64,000 nucleotides of DNA, taken from NCBI GenBank assembly GCA_000421045.1, contig ATWC01000008.1:36803-100802 (forward strand), given 5' to 3'. Positions 57,792-64,000 of the stretch are shown piece after piece (within the stretch, counting starts at the first letter, position 1; each line of letters starts with the position of its first letter). The translations under genes and the position numbers were made by a program. The DNA comes from Lachnospiraceae bacterium NK4A179 (GTDB taxonomy: Bacteria > Bacillota > Clostridia > Lachnospirales > Lachnospiraceae). The notes beneath the pieces were generated by a model. It was not told the DNA's origin. It made no database searches and saw only the letters and a list, made by a program, of their open reading frames with translations.

Positions 57792-57902
57792 ATGAAAGCA
57801 ACAGCACAGGAAAATTGGAAAAAAGCCTTGACAGGTGGTATAGATCAGAGTAGCCTGATTCGATTCGATTCGATTCGATTCGATTCGATTCGATTCGGCT
57901 GA
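57792..57902 (+). CDS. Putative 36-residue leader peptide with pentanucleotide repeat
   Basis: ATG at 57792 follows AAGGA with a short spacing of three bases. The frame reads MKATAQENWKKALTGGIDQ, then SSL, then IRFDS units from the GATTC repeats, and stops at TGA 57900-57902. It ends 34 bases before a terminator that precedes a large surface-protein gene, the layout of a transcription attenuator. A change of repeat number alters the downstream frame. Expression is not proved; it could also be the remnant of a longer gene. Confidence 0.45.
   Translation: MKATAQENWKKALTGGIDQSSLIRFDSIRFDSIRFG
57857..57896 (+). repeat. Eight tandem GATTC pentanucleotides
   Basis: Forty bases of perfect GATTC, eight copies. 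Perfect pentanucleotide runs of this length are prone to slipped-strand change and mark phase-variable loci in other bacteria. Confidence 0.97.
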
Positions 57903-57936
57903 TCATACCCTATTTATACATAGAGTACGCATAGCA

Positions 57937-57969
57937 GCAGTGTGTCCTTAAAAGGATGCACTGCTTTTT
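57937..57969 (+). terminator. Terminator/attenuator before the large surface protein gene
   Basis: A 13-base stem, GCAGTGTGTCCTT (57937-57949) / AAGGATGCACTGC (57952-57964), with two G-T pairs and a short loop, then five T. It lies only about 38 bases before the downstream ATG, so it must be passed for expression unless a promoter lies in the short gap. Confidence 0.85.
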
Positions 57970-58006
57970 ATATATATAAACCAATTATATGGAGGAAAAT
58001 ATTCAA

Positions 58007-61000
58007 ATGAAGAAAACAAAGAGATTGCTGGCTATGATGCTGACTCTCATACTCTGTTTGAGTGAAGTGGGCTCTACAGGGCTTTGTGTGTTTGCGGCCG
58101 AGGAGGAAGATAATACCACGGAGGCTGTGACGGAAGAAGAAATAGTTTTAGATGGTGACTTAGTTACTCCGGCAGAAGAGGATTTCAGTCAGGGAGAAGG
58201 AGCTGAAATATATAACGAAGAAGGATCTGATACATCTGACGAAGAAAAATCCGAAACATCTGACGAAGAAGGATCCGAAACATATGATGAAGAAGTGGAT
58301 ACTGAATCCGCGCCGGATGAGGGGGATATAACTGTCGAAACTCAGACTGATGGTTCCGGAACGTTTGAGAAAACAGCAGACAATACCATGTTTGGTACAG
58401 CAGGCATGGCAAGCCCCAGGGTTCCCACAAGCGATACGGACGAATGGCAGGGAAGCTATGTTTATTATGGTAAATACGCCGGAGATCCGGTCAAGTACAG
58501 AGTGCTTGATAAGGAAACTGCTGAGTTCAACAAGTCAGGAGTTACGGATCCGACAATGCTTTTGGATTGTGACCTCTATTTATACGAAACATATTATGAT
58601 AACGTTAATTCTTTTCCTGATAAAAATCTCGATGGAGATGGCTTTTTAACTATGAGTGGCGTCTTAACGGACCGGGAAAGAGAGGCTATTACTGAAAGTT
58701 ATAAAGCTAAGAGAAACAATAAAGATGGGGACATTTACTACACAGATGAGACTTATACACCTTTAGATGGTGATAAGATTTTTGTACTCAGTCTTGGAGA
58801 AGCAGCAAGGACTTCATATGGTTATCTGAAGACCAGAGACGCTTGCAAGACCAGAAATAAAGGGATAACTGAAGATGTCAAAAAAAAGGGGGAAAATGGA
58901 TGGTGGTTACGAGATATGTTTTCGGTGTATCAAAACCATCAACTATATGCGTACAAAGATGGAACAATTGATTACACCCGTAATAATAATGGCGGATTCA
59001 TAAATCAAAGGGGAATTTCTCCGGCATTTAACGTTGATCTGTCACACGTGATGTTTTCATCTGCCGTTAGCGGGGCTAAGGGTGAAACAAATACAAGTTA
59101 CAAGCTCACGCTTGCAACAGATACCTTTTCTGCCGGTTTAAATTCAAAGGCAACTGTAGAAGGAAAAAAGTTAAGCATTCCATATACAATTACCGGAACC
59201 AATGCGGATGATGTAAATGCCGTTTCTGTACTTATAATTGATAGGGGATATAATACAAAATCGGGAAATAACAACAAGGGTAATATCATTTATTACGGAA
59301 AGCTTGATACAGGCAGTACGTTTTCAAAAACCGGAACCGGAACCGTTACTTTACCGGATGAACTTGATATAAGTGAGTGGGGTGTCAAATACAGGGTGTA
59401 CCTTCTTGCTGAACAGATGAATGGTTCTCATGAAACCGATTATGCGGGCGCACCGGTCGAGATATCTGAGAGCAGTTTAAAAATTGTCCCAATGTATTCT
59501 GTCAATTTTAACATGAATGGAAAGCCGGGCACCGCACCAGTTTCACAAACTGTAGCTGAGGGGAAATATGCGACTAAGCCTGCTGATCCTGAGACGGAGG
59601 GATATACATTTAAGGGATGGTATTCAGGAGGCTTCCCGTATGATTTTTCAACACCAGTTACATCTGATATAACACTCTATGCTCTGTGGGAAGAAGTAAA
59701 ATACAACCTCTGGATAGGAGGAACACGGGTTACATCATTAAATCAGGATGATATTTTGGACAACGGCAAGGCTAGCTACGATCCGAAAAACAATACCCTT
59801 ACCCTGAAAAATCTAAGCGGTTCAATCGGTTTGGTGAATGATGGAAACAATACTACAGCGATATACAATAAAGATATAGACGGGCTTACTATCACCGGCA
59901 AGGCTGATCTGACCGGCAATACCGGGGATTTTGCGATAGAGTCCGCGTCAGGGAAACTGATCTTAGAAGATGCGGATTTAAAACTAAAGGGTAAGTACAG
60001 TGCGATTAAGGCAGACAAGTTGATCTTTAATGGAGGAACCATTAAGGCTGTTTCTACTGCAAATTCTAATGAGTGTGATGCAATCTATGCGAAGAATATC
60101 ACACTTAACAAGGGCAAGGTGGAGACTGAAATAGACGGACAGCTTGCAGATGGTGTTCATGCTGAGACGATTACAGTAAACGGAGGTCTGCTGGATGCCT
60201 TCAGCAACGGAGCAAGCTGTACGGCTGTTTACGTTGAAAAATCATTAGTCCTTAATGACGGCGAGATAAATGCTAACGCTTATGACATGGAGGATTACGC
60301 ATACGGGATATGTGGAAAATATAACGGGACTACTACACTTACTGTAAATGGTGGAAAAATATACAGTTATGGCTCATATTCGGGCATAGAAAACTTCAAG
60401 GGTGGGATTACTCTTCGCTATAGTGTTGAAATCATTAATCCTGTTGGGGGAGAGCTAAATGATGAAAAGAGCAAGGTTATAGATAAGAATGGAGGAACCC
60501 CTTCGGAGGTAGAGATCTCTGATAACTTTACAACCTATACCGTAACTTTCAACATGAACGGACATGGGACTGCCATAGATCCTGTAGAGGTAAAGGAAGG
60601 CTGGACCGTAGAGGCTCCCGATGGTGCCGATGTGGAGGGATATACCTTTGAAGGATGGTTTACAGATGCGGACTGCACTACTGCATATGTGTTTACAACT
60701 CCTGTAAATGAAGATATCACCCTCTATGCCGGATGGAAAGGAGTAGACCGCACCGTTACCTTTGATATGGGTGGCAAGGCAACTAATGTTACTGCAAATG
60801 TCGAGAACGGACAGCCTGTAAGCAGACCGGCAACTGATCCGGAAGCAGAAGGATATATATTCACAGGCTGGTTTGAAGACGAAGACTGCACAACTGAATA
60901 TGACTTTACAAGAGTTATAACAAAAAATACGACGATATTTGCAGGATGGCGGGTAGCAGCTAAATTTACAGTAGTCTTCAGCGCAAATAAAGTGAATGCA

Positions 61001-62593
61001 ACAAATATGCCGGCAGACAAGATTGTAGTGGAAGGCAAGACCGTAACAAAGCCGGCTGCAGATCCTAAAGCGGACGGATATTCTTTTACCGGATGGTATG
61101 CGGATACGGATTGTACTACATCATATACCTTTACAGAGCCGGTAACGGAAACCACCATTATTTATGCCGGCTGGAAGGAGGGCGATGCTCCGGCTAAAGG
61201 AGTAACCGTAAGCTTCAACATGATGGACCATGGAACGGCTATACCGGCTCAGACCGTATCAGAAAACGGCAAGGTTGAAAAGCCTGACAATCCTGCGGAG
61301 GAAGGATGGGTATTCGGAGGATGGTTTAAGGATAAAGAACTTACCGAAATCTATGACTTTGATACTCCAGTCACCGCAGACATGATACTTTATGCTAAAT
61401 GGTATGATAAATCCAAAGTAACGGTATATACCGTAAGCTTTAACATGATGGATCATGGAACGGATATCAAGCCGGTTGAAGTTGTATCCGGGAATGTGCT
61501 TCCCATACCCAAGAGCCCTGTTGAAGAGGGCTGGAAGTTTGAAGGCTGGTTTAAGGAAGAAGGATGCGTTAATGAATATAACTTTAATGATCCGGTAAAG
61601 GAAAACTTTACACTTTACGCAAAATGGACTGAGGAAAAAGAAGCTGCGTCTAAAGGTATATCAGCGCTTGATAACAGACCCGTGATAAATGAAACCACTA
61701 CGGATATCTACCTTGTAAAAGGCCAGAAGTTCTTTATCGGTAAGGACTGGGCTGTTGTAGACAAAGTGGCAAAGACATACGTGAGCATCGATAAGAAGGG
61801 CTATCTTAAGGCAAAGAAGCCTGATCCTGAAAGTGTTACTGTAAAGATTAAGAAAGAAGGTCGTGCGGATATCACGGTCCATATCTGTCAGCCGGCTTTG
61901 TCTGATAAGAAAATGACCCTTGAGATAACGAATGAGACTCCGAACCCGACACAGACTCTTACTATCACGAAAGACAACGGTATCAAGAATGTCCTCTGGT
62001 ACAGTGCAGCTCCTGATGTGGCAACCGTGGATCAGAACGGTAAGGTTACGGCTGTAGCAAAGGGCAAGGCAAAGATCACGGCATATGTAAACGGTAAAGC
62101 TTATAACTGCAATATAACAGTTAAGGAATCTGTTGTTGCAAAGAACCGTACCCTGCATGTTAATTTGCAAGCCTCAAAGAAGATCAGTGTTAGGGGCGTG
62201 AAGAACTGGATCGGTGCAGATGAGACAATTGCAGAAAATGTTAATAATGCCGATAAGTTTAAGGCAATGAAAGTCGGAAAGACTGTTCTTTCCGCTTCTG
62301 TAAATGATATCAAGTATACGATCGACTTCTATGCAGAGGATATCACGGTTAACGGAGAGAAAGTTTCGGGCGGAAACAAGAACAAGTACACGATCGATAA
62401 CCTGCAGGTTGGTACTGCAACGGATATATCGCTTCCTGGCGTAAAGCAGGATGTGGTATTTAAGAGCAGCAAGCCGGATGTAGTGTTCATTGACGAAAAA
62501 GGTCATATCGAAGCAAGGAGCAAAGGAAAGGCAAAGCTTACGACAAAGATCAACGGAAAGACCATCACGATTACGGTGAGCGTTGTTGAATAA
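58007..62593 (+). CDS. Large secreted repeat protein with InlB-type B-repeats and Ig-like domains
   Basis: A 1528-residue exported protein. Signal peptide 1-31; acidic region with four 8-residue repeats of the type GSETSDEE (65-96); a DUF6273-like domain (about 145-348; GWWLRD, RGISPAFNVDLS); one Flg_new/InlB B-repeat (498-562); a beta-helix-like region with carbohydrate-binding-like repeats (565-832); five more B-repeats (843-1212; GYTFEGWFTDADCTTAY pattern); and two Ig-like BIG2-type domains at the C terminus. There is no LPXTG or membrane anchor, so it is released or held non-covalently. ATG 58007 was chosen with GGAGGAAAA ten bases upstream; an ATG at 57989 lacks one. Expression is probably controlled by the upstream attenuator. 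Confidence 0.85.
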   Translation: MKKTKRLLAMMLTLILCLSEVGSTGLCVFAAEEEDNTTEAVTEEEIVLDGDLVTPAEEDFSQGEGAEIYNEEGSDTSDEEKSETSDEEGSETYDEEVDTESAPDEGDITVETQTDGSGTFEKTADNTMFGTAGMASPRVPTSDTDEWQGSYVYYGKYAGDPVKYRVLDKETAEFNKSGVTDPTMLLDCDLYLYETYYDNVNSFPDKNLDGDGFLTMSGVLTDREREAITESYKAKRNNKDGDIYYTDETYTPLDGDKIFVLSLGEAARTSYGYLKTRDACKTRNKGITEDVKKKGENGWWLRDMFSVYQNHQLYAYKDGTIDYTRNNNGGFINQRGISPAFNVDLSHVMFSSAVSGAKGETNTSYKLTLATDTFSAGLNSKATVEGKKLSIPYTITGTNADDVNAVSVLIIDRGYNTKSGNNNKGNIIYYGKLDTGSTFSKTGTGTVTLPDELDISEWGVKYRVYLLAEQMNGSHETDYAGAPVEISESSLKIVPMYSVNFNMNGKPGTAPVSQTVAEGKYATKPADPETEGYTFKGWYSGGFPYDFSTPVTSDITLYALWEEVKYNLWIGGTRVTSLNQDDILDNGKASYDPKNNTLTLKNLSGSIGLVNDGNNTTAIYNKDIDGLTITGKADLTGNTGDFAIESASGKLILEDADLKLKGKYSAIKADKLIFNGGTIKAVSTANSNECDAIYAKNITLNKGKVETEIDGQLADGVHAETITVNGGLLDAFSNGASCTAVYVEKSLVLNDGEINANAYDMEDYAYGICGKYNGTTTLTVNGGKIYSYGSYSGIENFKGGITLRYSVEIINPVGGELNDEKSKVIDKNGGTPSEVEISDNFTTYTVTFNMNGHGTAIDPVEVKEGWTVEAPDGADVEGYTFEGWFTDADCTTAYVFTTPVNEDITLYAGWKGVDRTVTFDMGGKATNVTANVENGQPVSRPATDPEAEGYIFTGWFEDEDCTTEYDFTRVITKNTTIFAGWRVAAKFTVVFSANKVNATNMPADKIVVEGKTVTKPAADPKADGYSFTGWYADTDCTTSYTFTEPVTETTIIYAGWKEGDAPAKGVTVSFNMMDHGTAIPAQTVSENGKVEKPDNPAEEGWVFGGWFKDKELTEIYDFDTPVTADMILYAKWYDKSKVTVYTVSFNMMDHGTDIKPVEVVSGNVLPIPKSPVEEGWKFEGWFKEEGCVNEYNFNDPVKENFTLYAKWTEEKEAASKGISALDNRPVINETTTDIYLVKGQKFFIGKDWAVVDKVAKTYVSIDKKGYLKAKKPDPESVTVKIKKEGRADITVHICQPALSDKKMTLEITNETPNPTQTLTITKDNGIKNVLWYSAAPDVATVDQNGKVTAVAKGKAKITAYVNGKAYNCNITVKESVVAKNRTLHVNLQASKKISVRGVKNWIGADETIAENVNNADKFKAMKVGKTVLSASVNDIKYTIDFYAEDITVNGEKVSGGNKNKYTIDNLQVGTATDISLPGVKQDVVFKSSKPDVVFIDEKGHIEARSKGKAKLTTKINGKTITITVSVVE
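58199..58294 (+). repeat. Four 24-base tandem repeats in the surface protein gene
   Basis: Four imperfect units (58199, 58223, 58247, 58271) end in GACGAAGAA or a variant and encode acidic octapeptides. Being multiples of three, copy-number change keeps the frame. Confidence 0.85.
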
Positions 62594-62664
62594 GATCCTT
62601 CTGGTGGAAAGATGTTTTATTCTGCCGTGACATAGGCATAGGATACAAAAAGTTCTTGATCTTA

Positions 62665-62708
62665 AAGCTCTTCCATCCATCTACTAAATGGATGGAAGGG
62701 CTTTTTTA
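62665..62708 (+). terminator. Terminator of the surface protein gene
   Basis: AAGCTCTTCCATCCAT (62665-62680) / ATGGATGGAAGGGCTT (62688-62703) with one G-T pair, then TTTT. Confidence 0.92.
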
Positions 62709-62750
62709 TTTCTTTATGCCGGCCCACGAAAGTCAAGAGGGGATTTTTAA

Positions 62751-63326
62751 TCAAACGTTAACCAGGAAGATCTTTACAAGAATGGAAAAGACCAGTGAAA
62801 GAATTCCTACTACGAGCGCGCTGATCTTTAACTTCTTTCGAAGATCCTTATCAATTTTGTCGTTTATCTGCATTATCTTCCCGATGCAGCAAATACTGTA
62901 AACAAAACCTATGCTCATGCAGCCGATGCTGACACGGTCAAAAACCGGATTTATATTTATTAACTCCAGGAAATTTATCAATAATAGCGCACAAAAGATG
63001 ATAGCTATAGCGCCTATATAGACAAGTAAACCCTTCACCATATTATTTTTCTTTGTTGCACTGTAGTCTGAAACCATATCCAATGTTTCTTTCATATCTT
63101 TGTCCATTTTCTCACTCTTCCTTTCTCCATTTAACAGTTCCCGGATATCAATGTCATAAAAATCTGCTAATTCAATTATTAAACTGATATCCGGCATTGT
63201 GTTGCCGTTTTCCCATCGAGATACAGATCTGGATGAGACGTTAAGCTTCTCCGCAAGTTGTTCCTGTGATAGATGCTTTTCATTTCGAAGTTTTCTGAGA
63301 AGCTCTCCGATTTTCATTTGGTCCAT
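62751..63326 (-). CDS. XRE-family regulator with membrane-spanning C terminus
   Basis: A 191-residue protein. Residues 4-60 form an HTH domain (IGELLRKLRNEKHLSQEQLAEKLNVSSRSVSRWENGNTMPDISLI). Residues about 100-190 hold two or three helices (GLLVYIGAIAIIFCALLLINFLELI; VSIGCMSIGFVYSICCIG; ISALVVGILSLVFSILVKIF). Such membrane-bound XRE regulators usually sense envelope signals or a partner peptide. ATG 63326 was chosen because AAAGGAG lies nine bases upstream; a longer open frame from 63458 is not conserved. Confidence 0.85.
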   Translation of the reverse strand: MDQMKIGELLRKLRNEKHLSQEQLAEKLNVSSRSVSRWENGNTMPDISLIIELADFYDIDIRELLNGERKSEKMDKDMKETLDMVSDYSATKKNNMVKGLLVYIGAIAIIFCALLLINFLELININPVFDRVSIGCMSIGFVYSICCIGKIMQINDKIDKDLRKKLKISALVVGILSLVFSILVKIFLVNV

Positions 63327-63544
63327 TTTGTTTTTCTCCTTTCGAAAAAAATATATCATTTCCATCCGGCTCCGAACACGACAGAGAGTGAGAAAATGCC
63401 GTATTTTGGGCATCGGACAGCCGTGTCCGGTCGAAAATATGCTTAAACAGGGGTACATTTTATCAAAAATCGGAGTTTATGTGGGCTTTTTTGAAGCAAT
63501 ATGTTGTATCAGCGTTGTGTCATAACTCATCCAAAAGGAGAATT
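63327..63544. other. Divergent spacer with possible operator
   Basis: CGGACA-GCCG-TGTCCG (63414-63429) is a 16-base palindrome, and ATGCC/GGCAT flank an A/T spacer at 63396-63413. On the minus strand TGATATATT is an extended -10 for the XRE gene. The palindromes lie upstream of it, a plausible operator position. Confidence 0.45.
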
Positions 63545-63703
63545 ATGCAGAAAGACACACAAATGGACATCATCGCTGATTATTACATGGCACTTGGGAA
63601 GTATTCCCCGAACGAGAAGTACAGCGAGAGCAATAGCAGGGTTTACACATCGCCAGAGAACGACTGTTGGCTTGTCCTTGAACGCAAGGGAGACCAGCTA
63701 TGA
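63545..63703 (+). CDS. Small protein of unknown function
   Basis: A 52-residue frame starting MQKDTQMDIIADYYMALGKY with AAAGGAG (63534-63540) before the ATG. It is acidic and has no membrane segment or family I recognise. It could be the N-terminal part of a gene cut by the neighbouring insertion element; its stop lies about 110 bases from the transposase stop. Coding status is supported mainly by the ribosome binding site. Confidence 0.45.
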   Translation: MQKDTQMDIIADYYMALGKYSPNEKYSESNSRVYTSPENDCWLVLERKGDQL

Positions 63704-63740
63704 AAAGTCAAGCATAAATTAGCAAATATTTATTTTAGCG

Positions 63741-63817
63741 ATATGACCGTAAAAAAGGCTGACCTTAATAATCCTCATCGGATGAGGATTTCGAAAATCT
63801 ATATGAAACGGTCGTAT
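63741..63817. other. Nested inverted repeats at the 3' end of the IS110-like gene
   Basis: Outer arms ATATGACCGT (63741-63750) and ACGGTCGTAT (63808-63817) pair over ten bases with one G-T. Inside is the near-perfect palindrome ATCCTCATC-G-GATGAGGAT (63771-63789). The outer arm meets the transposase stop codon. Confidence 0.6.
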
Positions 63818-64000
63818 TATTTCAGATCAAAAGCAACGTTGTCCGTCAGCATCTTGTATATGACGCGAACAAGTTTACCGGCACAATGTCCCAATGCGTT
63901 GTAATGAGATTTACCCTCAGAACGCTTCTGAGCATAGTAATCATTGAAAGTTTTGTTGTTTTTGACAACGTTGTGAGCAGCATTTACCAGTGCGAAGCGT
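63817..64000 (-). mobile_element. IS110-family transposase, C-terminal end, cut by window
   Basis: On the minus strand the last 61 residues read RFALVNAAHNVVKNNKTF, then NDYYAQKRSEGKSHYNALGH and CAGKLVRVIYKMLTDNVAFDLK, ending at TAA (63819-63817). The pattern YY..KR..GKSH..AL.H.A.KL.RVIY is typical of the Transposase_20 C terminus of IS110/IS1111 elements, which carry a DEDD domain and use a bridge RNA. The N-terminal half and the outer end lie beyond the window. Whether the element is intact cannot be judged. Confidence 0.85.

Noticed and set aside
57828..57856. TTGACA before the GATTC repeats as a promoter -35 for the surface protein
   Set aside because: No acceptable -10 lies 16-18 bases downstream, and the repeats begin 23 bases on, so repeat number cannot set promoter spacing.
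57857..57896. CRISPR-like array
   Set aside because: Five-base contiguous units without spacers; a microsatellite.
63479..63544. Longer version of the small gene starting at 63479
   Set aside because: The ribosome binding site lies before the internal ATG at 63545; the upstream part overlaps the regulatory spacer.

Overview
The window looks like a chromosomal segment of an anaerobic Gram-positive Clostridia member, most likely Lachnospiraceae (Butyrivibrio/Pseudobutyrivibrio-like). The reasons are moderate-to-low GC, strong AGGAGG-type ribosome binding sites, an L27 precursor with the Firmicutes LQFFA extension next to its Prp protease, the order ylxM-ffh-rpsP-khpA-rimM-trmD-rplS-lepB-rbgA-rnhB-fliK/flhB-like-yraN, and a sodium-pumping decarboxylase cluster typical of this family. 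The genus is inferred, not shown. No rRNA or tRNA gene and no CRISPR array was seen.

Layout. 1-3.4 kb: a cut-off pilin-like gene, rpsU, a metallophosphoesterase and scpA-scpB. 3.4-8.9 kb: a five-gene biotin-dependent operon with two different carboxyltransferases, a lipoprotein-type OadG, a biotin carrier, the OadB sodium pump and an OadA-like subunit. 9-14.8 kb: RpiR-type regulator, BaiN/HI0933-like flavoprotein, cmk, ispH, rpsA and cheR. 14.8-22.5 kb: YprB-like nuclease, GH25-like wall protein, AP2/HNH-like protein, thrC, a response regulator with a decayed GGDEF domain, and Xaa-Pro aminopeptidase. 22.5-27 kb: rplU-prp-rpmA-obgE-yhbY-nadD-yqeK-rsfS. 27-37.3 kb: a repeat-rich membrane protein, a 1290-residue propeller/HD-GYP/REC sensor, cellobiose phosphorylase, a zinc-ribbon membrane protein and a TPM-domain protein. 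37.4-50 kb: the translation/secretion block, with a NatA/NatB-CPBP ABC system inserted and two signal peptidases around rbgA. 50-57.7 kb: SGNH hydrolase, tyrS, DUF512 radical SAM protein, der, plsY, gpsA and an unknown membrane protein. 57.7-64 kb: an accessory end with a very large secreted repeat protein, an XRE membrane regulator, a small unknown gene and the 3' end of an IS110-family transposase.

Most genes serve ribosome assembly and translation, protein export, phospholipid synthesis and sodium-coupled energy metabolism. The most unusual feature lies upstream of the large secreted protein. A 36-codon open frame there contains eight GATTC repeats and ends before an intrinsic terminator. 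Changes in repeat number would move the stop codon of this frame into or out of the terminator hairpin, suggesting a phase-variable attenuator. Other notable points are two promoters whose -35 boxes sit inside terminator hairpins, three genes that appear to be transcribed without a leader, the hybrid transcarboxylase/sodium pump, an AP2-HNH-AP2-like protein, and a nested inverted-repeat structure beside the IS110 transposase.
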